Assembly (NCBI GenBank): GCA_963752855.1
Contig: CAVVZX010000054.1
Span: 1 to 64,000 of the forward strand
Length of the DNA stretch: 64,000 nt
Direction: 5' to 3'
Source of the DNA: DATJPW01 sp963752855
GTDB lineage: Bacteria; Desulfobacterota; Desulfomonilia; Desulfomonilales; Desulfomonilaceae
Positions within the stretch are counted from its first letter, which is position 1. Every line of letters starts with the position of its first letter. The translations under genes were made by a program, and so were the position numbers. Positions 36,399-46,228 of this stretch are shown here, one piece after another. Below the pieces are notes generated by a model. The model was given only the letters and a program-made list of their open reading frames with translations, did not search any database and was not told the DNA's origin.

Positions 36399-38065
36399 AT
36401 TCTTTCGGGAGCGGTTACACCTAAGATTTTGAGACCGTTCGCCGTCACCTGGCGAACCGCCTCGACAAGGTACAGCCGGGCCTTCTTGACTCTCGAATCC
36501 TCGGTAAGCACCTTGTTGTCGTGATAATACGCGTGGAATAGTTCAGCCAAATCCATCAGGTAAAAGGTTATCCTGTGCGGTTCGAGCGTTTCCGCAGCTT
36601 CCGCCAGCATGTCAGGGAAATCACCAAGATGCTTCATTATCCGGAGTTCTTCCGGTAATGTCAGGGCCGATAGGTCCGGATCGCTCATATCCGCGTCTAT
36701 TCCTCTTTCCGCCGCGATGCGAAATATGCTTGCCACCCGCGCGTGGCAATATTGCACGTAATAAACAGGATTATCTCTGGACTGCTTTTTTGCGAGGTCC
36801 AAATCGAAGTCCAAATGGCTGTCACAGCGTTTGGTAAGAAAGAAGAAACGCGCGGCGTCAGCGCCCACCTCGTCGAGCACCTCCCGGAGCGTCACGAATT
36901 CACCCGCCCGGGTTGACATGGAAATCTTTTGTCCTTCCCTGACGAGCGTTACAAACTGGACCAGCAGCACACGCAACACATCAGGCGAATGGCCGAAAGC
37001 CTCCATCCCGGCCTTTACTCGAGGCACATATCCGTGGTGGTCTGAGCCCCAAATGTCAATCAGCATTCCGTACCCGCGACGCAACTTGTCTTCGTGGTAG
37101 GCCACGTCCGCGGCAAAGTACGTAGGCTCTCCCGTAGCCCGGACCAGCACCCGGTCTTTCTCATCAGCGTGGTCTTCCATAACGAACCACAGAGCGCCCT
37201 CTTTCATCTCGGCCTTTCCGCGGCGCCTGAGTTCGTCCAGCGCATTTGAAACGGCATTGCTTTCGTGCAATGTCTTTTCCTTGAAATAATTGTCATATTT
37301 CACGCCGAATCGAGCCAGGTCATCCTGGATGTCGGCCAATATCCGGTCGGACGCATATTGCGCGACCAGGGGAATCGCCTCGTTTTCCGGCAGACTTGAA
37401 AGTTGGTTTCCAAGCGGGGTTCCTTTCAGCTCGGCCGCCAGATCACGTATATAGTCCCCGCGATAATGATTTTCAGGGAATTCAATATCCTCGCCCAACA
37501 ACTGTCTATACCTTACAAGGACCGAACGACCGAGTATGTTCATCTGATTGCCGGAATCATTGACATAGTATTCCGTGTCAACTGCGTAACCGCAGGTTTT
37601 CAGCAATCGGGCCAGAGTATCGCCTACAGCCGCGCCTCTCCCGTGTCCGACATGCAAAGGCCCGGTCGGATTGGCGCTTACGAATTCCAGAAGAATTCTC
37701 GGACTTCCCGCTTGAACGGAGCTTCCGTAATCATCCTTCACTTTGTGGATGGTGTGCAGCACATTTTGCCAGACATCAGGAGCGAGGAAGAAATTTATGA
37801 ATCCCGGACCCGCGATCTCGGTTTTCAGGAGAAAACCCGAGCCCACCTCAAGGTGGTCGCTAATGACGGCGGCCAGGTCTCTGGGTTTCATTCCGGCGTT
37901 TCCGGCCAAAACCATCGCCGCATTTGTCGAATAATCACCGAATCGTGCGTCTTTGGTCCGTGAGACTTCTATTGTGAGGGATTCGGGTTCATGCAGGTTT
38001 TGCAGCGGACCTTTCGCGGCGCGTCCCACGGCGTCGCGAACTAGCGTCCTAATCAATTCTTTCAT
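36395..38065 (-). CDS. argS: Arginyl-tRNA synthetase
   Basis: Charges tRNA-Arg. 556 residues, normal length and intact. HIGH-type motif PLHVGHGRGAAVGD (H137-H141), KMSK-type motif ISMSTRAGEFVTL, class-I fold, and the C-terminal DALR anticodon domain (YVQYCHARVASIFRIAAERG to VTANGLKILGV). The GAGGA site before ATG 38065 supports the start. Cotranscribed with the small Cys-rich gene upstream and the SPOR gene downstream. Confidence 0.97.
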   Translation of the reverse strand: MKELIRTLVRDAVGRAAKGPLQNLHEPESLTIEVSRTKDARFGDYSTNAAMVLAGNAGMKPRDLAAVISDHLEVGSGFLLKTEIAGPGFINFFLAPDVWQNVLHTIHKVKDDYGSSVQAGSPRILLEFVSANPTGPLHVGHGRGAAVGDTLARLLKTCGYAVDTEYYVNDSGNQMNILGRSVLVRYRQLLGEDIEFPENHYRGDYIRDLAAELKGTPLGNQLSSLPENEAIPLVAQYASDRILADIQDDLARFGVKYDNYFKEKTLHESNAVSNALDELRRRGKAEMKEGALWFVMEDHADEKDRVLVRATGEPTYFAADVAYHEDKLRRGYGMLIDIWGSDHHGYVPRVKAGMEAFGHSPDVLRVLLVQFVTLVREGQKISMSTRAGEFVTLREVLDEVGADAARFFFLTKRCDSHLDFDLDLAKKQSRDNPVYYVQYCHARVASIFRIAAERGIDADMSDPDLSALTLPEELRIMKHLGDFPDMLAEAAETLEPHRITFYLMDLAELFHAYYHDNKVLTEDSRVKKARLYLVEAVRQVTANGLKILGVTAPERM

Positions 38066-38087
38066 TGAATGTTGTCCTCAAGCGTTT

Positions 38088-38249
38088 TCATTTCTGTTTT
38101 TCAGCCTCCTTTTCTTCGTCCGGCCTTTTCAAAGTGACATCCCTGGTATATTCCGGGCATCGCGTCGTAGTGGCGCCGTCCATAGAAAATTTCTTGTTAC
38201 AAGTTTGCCTCCAGGCGCACATGACGCATATGGTTCGGTCATTTTCCAT
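38088..38249 (-). CDS. Small Cys-rich protein upstream of argS
   Basis: 53-residue protein MENDRTICVMCAWRQTCNKK...RCPEYTRDVTL, with four Cys in a C-x2-C-x5-C...C pattern, a likely zinc or Fe-S site. ATG 38249 is preceded by AAGGAG six bases away, and its stop is 22 bases before argS, so it leads the argS-SPOR operon. Conserved spacing of Cys, Trp and the CPEYTRD ending make it a real gene. Function unknown. Confidence 0.8.
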   Translation of the reverse strand: MENDRTICVMCAWRQTCNKKFSMDGATTTRCPEYTRDVTLKRPDEEKEAEKQK

Positions 38250-38774
38250 TTTTGCTCCTTACGAAAAAATTATGTAGCAAATCTATGCCTTATAATCAAG
38301 GTATTATAGTGTGCTTTATGCATTGTTTCTTGCTAACAAGCGCCGGCATGTCATTGCGAGGAGTGAAATCCCGCGTCCCGCGGGAAAGCAATCTCCATCG
38401 TCGAAAAGTATATCATGCCATTTGTGAAATATATTTATGAAGCGCCAACTGATCAGACAGCCGACTACCCCTCAGGTTGCTCTCCGGACAGCGACGAAGT
38501 CAATAAGCCGGAAATATCATGAACCAAATATCCGCCAGAGGGTCTTATTCATCGAAGACAATAATAACTTAATTTCAATCGGTTGATGTCAACCGGTTTC
38601 GGCTTAATTGACAAAGGATTGATACATGAGATTCCCGGACCTCCCGCAGGAATCTCATGTTTCGTTTTTGAAAATTGGAGTGACAACGATCCCCAGCGGC
38701 GCCTATTTTTATTTTGATCGGAACCCCTGGACCGCGGCGCTGGTTTTTGATAAAAATGAGGCAAGGAGTGTACT
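38250..38774. other. Intergenic region with dispersed GTCATTGCGAGG repeat
   Basis: No supported gene. At 38347-38393 lies gtcattgcgaggagtgaaat followed by a CCCGCG/CGCGGG hairpin and aagcaatctcc, a partial copy of the family with full copies at 41170 and 51503. The right end carries the AAGGAG site of the next gene. Confidence 0.6.
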
Positions 38775-39585
38775 ATGGAGTTAATTAATCCCGAACTTCT
38801 TCGACTGGTTCCGGGAGAAAGCATTCAAGCGATGTTTTCCAAGAATCCCGACGACCAGGGAGAGATCGGGTTTTTCGTGCGCTCGGTCTCCGGCATAAAC
38901 GGCCACAACCGCGATCCGATCGTACGACAGCGCGGCGGACTTATCAAATATGAGGACGTATTTCTGGTTCTGACCATGATCGAGGTTGAAGGAGAGAGCA
39001 CCGAGTTCTTCGATATATGGTGGAATTATCACGCGGCCGGCGCGGAAGAGCATTTTCGGAAAATGGCTCAGCAGAAGAGCCTGACCGTCTATTTTTACAC
39101 CGAGGCCGGGAAACAGTTCTCGATTGAAACCAGCAATGAATTCCGGAAGTTTTTTTCCTATTTACCCGGAGTAATTGATCAATCCGAGCCTTGGACGGAA
39201 GTCGAATTCGATAGGGCCCTACGAGGATTTTGCGCACAGTCTTACCCGAAGGAAAATCTCTGGGAAATGATTGTGCACAGGTCCGAGATGGTCCAAGTGG
39301 AGGAGGCCCCGGCAGAAGGCCTGGACAGCTACCCGGGCGTTATTCCTGAAGAATTGAAGCCTTTTTACGATTATCTTCCCACCCAGGGACACTCAATCAA
39401 AATAATTCCCTCCACGTTTGAAGAAAAAGCTATGGACGGTGACCCGGAAGAGTTCCTCTTCCCTGCGCCGGTAAAAACCGTGCTCCGCTGCGGAATCCGA
39501 TGGGCAAAGGGTTATCCCGTAGCCCCCATACCTTTTATTCCCGGGTCACGGCCTGGCCGTTCCGCCGGATGACACCGAATACTGA
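38775..39585 (+). CDS. Conserved hypothetical protein, cytoplasmic (C-terminal frameshift)
   Basis: Not recognised. About 269 residues: acidic, soluble, no signal peptide. Notable blocks are NGHNRDPIVRQRGGLIKYED, WWNYHAAGAEEHFRKMAQ and FDYLPTQ-like YDYLPTQGHSIKIIPS. The frame breaks at the GGG 39543-39545. Removing one G gives a clean end FIPGHGLAVPPDDTEY with a TGA at 39583-39585, better than the Arg/Pro tail of the other frame. ATG 38775 sits behind AAGGAG. Possibly a monocistronic gene. Confidence 0.65.
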
Positions 39586-39798
39586 TAATTACTGCAGAAG
39601 CTTTCAAACCGGCCGTAATTGACTTCAAATAGTCTGTTTCACCGGATGACGGCAATCAATAGGACTTGCCTCTTGTGGGCTCTATGGGCGTCGTGCCGGG
39701 TTCGGAGAAAAGATTGCTTTACGGAGCGATCGCGTAAGATGAGTATGGCGTCCCCCCATTGTATGATAGGATAGTAATGAAGACTCAAGGATGCGAGG

Positions 39799-40173
39799 AT
39801 GCCGCCAGTAGAAGTCATACTGTACAAAGAGGACGATGGAAGTGTCCCACTGATCGAGTGGTTTGGCGCCCTGACCCAAAAGGCCAGAGTAAAGTGCATG
39901 ACTTGGCTCAGGAGGTTGGAGACTTTCGGTTATGAGCTTCAAAGGCCTGATGCCGATTATCTCACGGACGGAATTTACGAACTTCGAATCGGCCTTCAAG
40001 GCGTGAATTACCGAATGCTCTATTTCTTTCACGGGACCGCTGCGGTTGTGGTTTCGCACGGATTGGTGAAAAAACGTAAGGTTCCTCATCTTGAGATCGA
40101 GAAAGCCGTGGAGAGAAAAAGAAAATTCGAGCAAGATCCCATATCTCATGCTTTTGTAATGGAGAATGCATGA
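39799..40173 (+). CDS. RelE/HigB-like toxin, phage Gp49-like family
   Basis: 124 residues of the HigB/Gp49-like (DUF891) family: VEVILYKEDDGSVPLIEWFG, KCMTWLRRLETFGYELQRPD, LTDGIYELRIGLQGVNYRML, YFFHGTAAVVVSHGLVKKRK. The ELR...G..YR..YF pattern and basic C-terminus match ribosome-dependent mRNA interferases. The stop overlaps the antitoxin start (ATGATG). An addiction role is assumed from the family. Confidence 0.85.
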   Translation: MPPVEVILYKEDDGSVPLIEWFGALTQKARVKCMTWLRRLETFGYELQRPDADYLTDGIYELRIGLQGVNYRMLYFFHGTAAVVVSHGLVKKRKVPHLEIEKAVERKRKFEQDPISHAFVMENA

Positions 40174-40508
40174 TGGATGAGCCCAAATTTGCTTCGGATG
40201 GCCTCAAATGGCTGTATGATAAATACATCAAGAAAGACCCCGAATCGGTCGAGTTGTTCAAAGAATATGAAGTGAGGGCCGAAATCGCCAAGCAGGTCTA
40301 CGACCTTCGCAATCAGGCGGGCCTTACGTCAGCGGAGCTGGCTGATCTCGTGGAGGTTGGCGAGTCCGTGATAGAGGCCCTCGAACAGGCAGATTATGCC
40401 GGAGACGCCTTGGCGATGTTGGTGAAAATAGCATCAGCTCTCAACAAGAAATTGGAGGTTCGCTTCGTTCCCTCACTTTCTGCCGAGCCCGCTGAGCTGA
40501 TTTCATGA
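40170..40508 (+). CDS. HigA/XRE-type antitoxin
   Basis: 112 residues. Partner of the HigB-like toxin, with which it shares four bases. The C-terminal half has a HTH: AEIAKQVYDLRNQAGLTSAE, LADLVEVGESVIEALEQADY, and a tail of KIASALNKKLEVRF, the usual HTH_3/XRE layout. It should bind its own promoter, but no clear operator was seen in the 213-base gap before the toxin. Confidence 0.82.
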   Translation: MMDEPKFASDGLKWLYDKYIKKDPESVELFKEYEVRAEIAKQVYDLRNQAGLTSAELADLVEVGESVIEALEQADYAGDALAMLVKIASALNKKLEVRFVPSLSAEPAELIS

Positions 40509-40530
40509 TACCGAGCGACTGCGGCGGGAT

Positions 40531-41094
40531 TCACTTTTCAGTTTTCTTCAGTTGTCTTAGCTCTTTGTTGCAGCGCTGGAGGTCGCGATAAAGCCCATCA
40601 ATCTTTGCGATCTCAGCCTCGGATTTTTGCTCCTGCTTCTCCTGGGGTTTTGTTTCGGGCTTTTCCTCGGATTTTGCTTCAGGCTTGTCTTCGGATTTTT
40701 CTTTCGGCTTTTCCTCAGATTCCGATGGATTTTCGAGTTTGATTATTTCTTCCCTGATCTTGGAGCATTCGGCGGCTTTGACCACGTCCGGTCGGCAGGC
40801 GTCTCTGCATTCCTCATCTTTGGATCTCAATTCAATTATTTTTTTTCGTAATTCAGTGATGCTGAGTCTTATTTCCCGAACTTTCTTGAATTCCTTTTTC
40901 TCGAAAGCGGTATTCAGATCTTTTTCTTTTGAATTGACATCTTCTTGAATGTGCTGTCTGTTTTTCTCAATCTCCCGGCATTCTTCGCATGTCACTGCGC
41001 GGACCTGGCCGACAGTGAAGATCATCAGCGCTCCAACAATAATTAATATTGTGTTGATGCGTACCAATTCGCGTACTCCTGTGTTTACGATCAT
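40531..41094 (-). CDS. Secreted coiled-coil protein with Glu/Lys/Pro repeats
   Basis: 187 residues. Signal peptide ending VRA at about residue 33, then a helical region with several Cys (CEECREIEK, ECRDACRPDVVKAAECSK) and a low-complexity segment of (E/S)K(P)E(E)KPE repeats, then a short helix with one Cys. Function unknown; might be a periplasmic cell-wall or scaffold protein. Convergent with the toxin-antitoxin pair. Confidence 0.65.
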   Translation of the reverse strand: MIVNTGVRELVRINTILIIVGALMIFTVGQVRAVTCEECREIEKNRQHIQEDVNSKEKDLNTAFEKKEFKKVREIRLSITELRKKIIELRSKDEECRDACRPDVVKAAECSKIREEIIKLENPSESEEKPKEKSEDKPEAKSEEKPETKPQEKQEQKSEAEIAKIDGLYRDLQRCNKELRQLKKTEK

Positions 41095-41169
41095 TACATA
41101 AGGTCACACGCGTTTTCAATTTATTTCGGAGCGGCATGGCAACTCTTCAGTAACGCGGGGGGCTGGGTT

Positions 41170-41294
41170 TGTCTTTACGAGGAGAGAATGGTAGGACAGG
41201 CTTCCAGCCTGTCTATTGGGAAATGACGGGCAAGATGCCCGTCTCACCGTCAATCCCCCAAGGCGGGAGATTGCTTCGCTACGCTCGCAATGAC
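41170..41294. repeat. MITE-like repeat, copy 1 (TIR GTCATTGCGAGG)
   Basis: About 125 bp running from gtctttacgaggag to ctcgcaatgac, with internal hairpins gacaggcttccagcctgtc and gacgggcaagatgcccgtc and the block gggagattgcttcgc. It is the reverse complement of the copy at 51503-51634 with the same internal order, so the element is mobile or amplified. No coding capacity. Confidence 0.85.
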
Positions 41295-41336
41295 AGTCTT
41301 TGACTGCCTGCAACTGACGGGTGGCGCGGCGTTTGC

Positions 41337-42081
41337 TCAGAAACGGCGCAGAAACGTGGCCAGCCCCTGGACCATGTCGGTCCCGGAATTGGAATTATGA
41401 AGCTCGTCCCCCTTTCCCCACATGTTACCATTGGAAAGATGTCTCCATTGTACACCCAACGAAAAGCTTCCGCCGTACGGCATACATTTTTCAAAGCCAA
41501 AACCGCCCAGGAGAGACCAGTTCCATCTGGAACCTGAGTTTCGGTAGGTTTCAGACACATAACCTATGCCTGCTCCGCTTTCCAGATACGTGTCCCATCC
41601 CCTGGCGCCGCCGGGAAATGTGAATCGTCCCTTCGGGATCCAGCCCAATTCGTACCCGTCGTGAAAATTGAGTTTCTTCAGGCGCTCGATGTTCCCTTCA
41701 TAATAGAAAACATATGAACCGAGCATGGCAACCTGGACCTCGCCCAAGGCCGGCCCGCAAACCGTCATAGTGGGATATCTTTTTCACACGTTTACTGATC
41801 TCCAGGGTAGCATAATCAAGTTCGGTCGAAGTTCCAAAAGTCCTGCCATAGGCGAGCTTGACCAGATAATCCGGCTTGGGAGGGGCGAAACATTGGCCGA
41901 GCGTCATGTCGGGCATAGGCGCTAGCGGGAGCTGCTGAAATTGGCCGGGGTTTCCGAAGGGGCCGCAATCATAAGGGGGGCCGGACAGGCCGTCCCAGCC
42001 GAATCCGGGAGACCAATTTAGGAAAACGAACAAACTTAGTGACAAGCCGACACACCTGCAAAGTCGACAAACCAACCTCAC
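41337..42081 (-). CDS. Lipid A 3-O-deacylase, PagL-like (one frameshift)
   Basis: Outer-membrane acyloxyacyl hydrolase family that removes an acyl chain from lipid A. GTG start at 42081 behind GGAGGA; signal peptide (LCRCVGLSLSLFVFLNW). The barrel part has LVKLAYGRTFGTSTELDYAT, GYELGWIPKGRFTFPGGARG and the catalytic WRHLSNGNMWGKGDEL (His-Ser pair), ending in LATFLRRF. The frame breaks near 41750 and rejoins as RAGLGEVQVAMLGSYVFYYE. Total about 247 residues, larger than classic PagL because of the N-terminal Pro-rich segment. Confidence 0.8.
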
Positions 42082-42580
42082 ACGGGTCCTCCATACATTA
42101 AATTGAACTCAACACATCAGACGATGGCGGGCTCGCTAACACGGACCGCGCGGCGTGTCAAGAAAAGAAAGCTGAGAAACCGTTAAAGGCAGCCATCAAA
42201 AACGTGTTACTTAAACCATAACATTCAGTTACGTGTGAAAGTGTGGTGGCTCCCACCTGCCATTGTCGCAGTCATTGGCGCTCTCCCCATCCCCCGGCTC
42301 CTTCCCGAGTATGGGAAAGGGGGGCAAGGGATTCGTCTCGATCCTTGGAGCGGTGGGTGCGGAGCGTTGCGCCTCCGCGTGAGCGGGATCCTCACCAGCA
42401 ATCCCTCGCGAACTGTGATTGCTTCGCTCGCAATGACACGATCAGAGATCTTGACAGCTTAGCTTCTCGTTGCTATTTCAGGTGTGAGAACTACCCCTTT
42501 GCCACCTCAATCGTCATTTTCACCACATCAAGCAAAGCAAGGCATTCGAGGTGGCAACAAAGCAAGGAGCGTAAGCTTTT
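42082..42580. other. Intergenic region with two palindromic repeats
   Basis: No gene. It contains a hairpin-rich segment at 42287-42322 (cccatcccccggctccttccc against gggaaaggggggc) and a fragment of the GTCATTGCGAG family at 42420-42451 (tgattgcttcgctcgcaatgac). The AAGGAG site for the next gene is at its right edge. Confidence 0.6.
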
Positions 42581-43450
42581 TTGGACGACTCGCAACCTGA
42601 GAAACCGCACAAATTTTCACGTTGGATATTAAGTCAACTAGGGCTGGAGCGCGGCCCGACGGAAATCCAGCAGGTAATCGATGAGAGCGAAGAGCGCGGT
42701 CTGATTACCCCCGATGAAGGAGATATGATCGAAGGTATCTTCGATCTCAAACAGACGGTCGCTCGTGAGATAATGATACCCCGCACGCATGTGGTGGCCG
42801 TTCCACAGGAGTCCAGCCGCGAACACGTCTTGAAAACTATAATTGAGTCGGGCCACTCACGTATTCCCGTGTACAATGAGAACTTGGATCATATCGTAGG
42901 AATTCTTACCGCGAAAGATCTGCTTCCGCTATGGCTAAGGGGCGAAGAAGATTTCGATATTTCAAGCATTTGCAGGCCGCCTTTTTTTGTTCCCGAAACC
43001 AGGGCCATCAAGGATTTATTGAACGAGCTGAGGGAGAAAAAATACCAGATGGCCGTGATCGTAGACGAATACGGCGGAACATCGGGGATTGTAACCATAG
43101 AAGATATTGTTGAAGAAATAATTGGCGAGATTCGCGATGAGCACGATATGGAAGAGGAGCCGTTCTTAACTCAGCAAGACGGTTCTGTGCTGGTCAGCGC
43201 AAGGGTAGGGCTGGATGATTTTGAAGAGCGCTTTGAGATTTCTCTTCCCAGAGACGGCTACGATACACTGGGCGGTTTCATAACTCATTTTCTGGGCAGA
43301 GTCCCGGAGAAAGGGGAAGAGATGTCTTACGGGGGATTCCGCATGCTGGTCCACGGAGGTGACCAGAAAAGGATAACTCGAGTCCTGGTGGTTCCAGCGG
43401 ATGAGGACAAACTCCAGGACACCTCCGCCCATCCAGAATCCGGGCTATGA
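42581..43450 (+). CDS. CorC/YbeX-type CBS-domain protein
   Basis: 289 residues, TTG start at 42581 behind AAGGAG. Two CBS domains (REIMIPRTHVVAVPQESSRE, SRIPVYNENLDHIVGILTAK; IKDLLNELREKKYQMAVIVD, EYGGTSGIVTIEDIVEEIIG) and a CorC_HlyC C-terminal domain (ISLPRDGYDTLGGFITHFLG) typical of cytosolic partners of magnesium/cobalt homeostasis and membrane maintenance. It overlaps lnt by four bases (ATGA), the same order as ybeX-lnt in E. coli. Confidence 0.92.
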   Translation: MDDSQPEKPHKFSRWILSQLGLERGPTEIQQVIDESEERGLITPDEGDMIEGIFDLKQTVAREIMIPRTHVVAVPQESSREHVLKTIIESGHSRIPVYNENLDHIVGILTAKDLLPLWLRGEEDFDISSICRPPFFVPETRAIKDLLNELREKKYQMAVIVDEYGGTSGIVTIEDIVEEIIGEIRDEHDMEEEPFLTQQDGSVLVSARVGLDDFEERFEISLPRDGYDTLGGFITHFLGRVPEKGEEMSYGGFRMLVHGGDQKRITRVLVVPADEDKLQDTSAHPESGL

Positions 43451-45126
43451 TTGAGCTTCTGTCCGCGCTCGCGGGCGGCTTGTTATTGTCCCTTGCCTTC
43501 CCTTCCTTAGGCTTTGACTTTGTCGCTTGGGTGGCCTTCATCCCCCTGTTTTGGTCATTGAGTCTCGTATCCCGACCGAATAAGGCTTTCCTCTGCGGGA
43601 CCCTTTTCGGCCTAGGCTTCTTCCTTGTAGATTTGAACTGGATTTACGGCACGTTGGTCACTCAGGGCCATTTTGCGCCTGTTGTGGCAGTAGTCGTGTT
43701 CCTGGCAATGATTGCTTTCCTGTCGCTGTTCCCCGCTGGTTTTGCCTACGTTATTGCCCTGTTCGCGGACCAAGGAATCAGCCCGGCGTATGTGGCCCCA
43801 TTTGTATGGGTCGTTCAAGAGTATGCGAGATCCATACTGTTTACAGGATTTCCTTGGGATTTGGTGGGTTATTCCCAGGCAAGCCGCTTGATGCTGGTCC
43901 AAGTGGCGGATGTGACTGGAGTTTACGGAATTTCATTCTTGATTTTATTGGTAAACGCGACTCTGTGGGAATTGATCCGGGGCCAATTCATGCCAAACCG
44001 CATTGGACTTCGCTCGATCATCACCCGCCCCCTCCCCCCTCCCGTCGAGGGAGGGGGCTCCAAATCCCTCTCCCCTGGCGGGAGAGGGAGGGGAGAGGGG
44101 GAACATATGGCGCCCCGTAAGAACACGGTTTCCACGGCCTGGCCACATGGAACGGACAGACTGCCCTGGAAATTAATCGCCGCCTCTGTTTTGGCCTTTG
44201 CGCTTATTCTTTCGTACGGGCAAGTCAGGATGAAGCAATTCTTTCCACTGATAACGAAGCCGGTGGCTGCGCAATCGGGGTCCTGCAAGGTAACATACCT
44301 CAGGAAGTGAAATGGGAAGGCGAGGGCCGAGAAGAAACGTTTGCCACATATGAGAGACTTGGCCGCAAGGCTGTTGAACAAGGGGCGGGATTACTTATTT
44401 GGCCGGAAACAGCAGCTCCTGTCGTGTTCGGAAGCGGGGACCCCGACTGGAAGCGTCCGGGACTGATCTCGGAAGAACTGGGAGTTCCGATGCTTGTCGG
44501 CGCGCCGTCCAAGCGGCCGGAGGGATAGCAATTATTACAACAGCGCCTTTCTTGTCGATTCCGGAATGCTGCGTTTTCGATATGATAAAATGCATCTTGT
44601 GCCGTTCGGAGAATACATGCCGTGGTCGTGGATACTTCCCCTTGGTCCGGGAATTGCCGCTCGCGAAGCGGATTACTCTCCGGGGGACACAATGACGGTC
44701 ATGCATTGGCGAAACTGTCCGCCTTTCAGTGTGTTGATATGTTATGAAGCCATATTTCCCGAACTTGCGCGGCTGGCCGTTAGGAACGGGGCCAAACTAC
44801 TGGTCAACATTACCAACGACGGATGGTTCGGCGCTACGGCCGCGCCACACCAGCATCTCGCGATGGCCGGGCTGCGGAGCATCGAAAATCGGGTGTGGTT
44901 GGTCCGCTCAGCCAACACCGGCATCAGCGCGGCTTTTGACCCGTCCGGCAGAATGGTGAAATCGCTGCCGCTTCAGCATGAAGGCTTGTTTACAGTAACT
45001 GTCAGCGAACCGAACGTCCGGAAATCTTTCTACTGTCGCTTTGGCGACGTTTTTGCTTGGGGCTGCGTCGGCATAATAGATTGTTTTAGGTATCTCGATC
45101 ATTGGGCCCCGGTGGAGGCGAAAATC
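43447..45126 (+). CDS. lnt: Apolipoprotein N-acyltransferase (frameshifted, with in-frame repeat insertion)
   Basis: N-acylates lipoprotein N-termini in the inner membrane. Multi-helix N-terminus (LLSALAGGLLLSLAFPSLGF onward), then a nitrilase domain with the catalytic triad: E in LLIWPETAAP, K in YDKMHLVPFGEY, C in VLICYEAIFPE. Breaks occur near 44262 and at the GGG at 44521. After FAWGCVGIIDCFRYL the frame runs on without a stop into the next gene, so the 3' end is uncertain (expected near 45085). A palindromic element at 44026-44101 adds about 25 Pro/Gly/Arg-rich residues between two membrane segments. Confidence 0.87.
44026..44101. repeat. Palindromic repeat inserted in frame inside lnt
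   Basis: Two adjacent hairpins: CCCCCTCCC/GGGAGGGGG (44034-44057) and CCCTCTCCC/GGGAGAGGG (44067-44089), giving PLPPPVEGGGSKSLSPGGRG in the lnt reading frame. Its composition and internal palindromes resemble the intergenic repeats elsewhere in the window. The coding frame stays open across it. Confidence 0.8.
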
Positions 45127-46228
45127 ATGGATCCAAAATTGAGACGAACCGTTATCAGAACATCGGCCGGACTTGCGGCCGTGGTCATTTTGATATGGTT
45201 GATGATGTGGCTGGAATCGGTGACCACGATGCTCATGGTTGCCTTCATCTTTGCCTATTTGCTGGATCCCGCGGTGCAACGCCTCGATTCATGGGGATTG
45301 CGAAGACCGTTATCCGCGTTGTTGATGTTGGTTTTGGCCTTTTCCCTTGTGACAGCGGTGTTGCTCGTGCTTATTCCGAAAGCCTTTGAAGAAATCTCCT
45401 CATTTTCCGCCAAGGCGCCGAAATATTTTTCCGCTCTTCAGGCTTTGTTTATTCAAGGGGCTGAAAAGTTGAATGTGACTTTACCCCAGGACTGGCAGGA
45501 TTTGTTGACGCTGATTGGAGAAAAAGGCAGGCAATATCTGCCTCGGATGGCCGCAATCACAGGCAGCGTCGTATCTGTTTTTTTCAAATCAACCTTTCAC
45601 ATCATGTCAGCTGTATTCTTTGTCTTGCTCATTCCCATTATCACGTACTATCTTCTTGTGTCTTTCGATAACATAAGGGCAGGGGTGATAGACCTTATCC
45701 CTCCATATGTTAGACAGCCGGTCCTGGCCAAACTCCGTGAAATAGATCTGGTCCTTTCCGGATTTGTCAGGGGCCAATTGACCATAGCCTTTCTTTTGGG
45801 GATCTTATACACAATAGGTTTTGTGCTGATAGGAATAGATCTTGCCGTGGTGCTCGGAGTGTTATCCGGTATCCTCTGGATAATTCCGTACGTGGGCACG
45901 TTATTTGGGCTTATAACAGGCTCGCTTATGGCTCTGGTGAAATATGGGGACCTCTCTCACGTGTCTCTATGTAATTGGTTGGATTGCGGCGGTGCAATTG
46001 GTGGAAGGCTATGTGTTGACCCCCAGAATCGTGGGTCACGCTGTAGGGCTGCATCCGGTCGTGTATATGATGGCCCTCATAGTCGGGGCCAATCTGTTCG
46101 GTTTTGTGGGATTGTTGGTGGCCATACCGGTCACCGCGGTGCTCAAGGTGCTACTTGTGACCGCAGTATCGGCGTATCGCAATTCTTACTTGTATAACGA
46201 TCACATCATTGAGAGACCCCCGTCATGA
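45127..46228 (+). CDS. AI-2E/PerM-family transporter (one frameshift)
   Basis: Multi-helix inner-membrane protein of the AI-2E exporter/PerM family. ATG 45127 has a strong GGAGGCG site. Blocks: MLMVAFIFAYLLDPAVQRLD, GFVRGQLTIAFLLGILYTIG, GVLSGILWIIPYVGTLFGLI. The frame breaks near 45955 and continues as VIGWIAAVQLVEGYVLTPRI, VGHAVGLHPVVYMMALIVGA to a TGA at 46226-46228, about 366 residues. Function in this family ranges from sodium/proton antiport to autoinducer export; not resolvable here. It overlaps rsmI. Confidence 0.85.
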
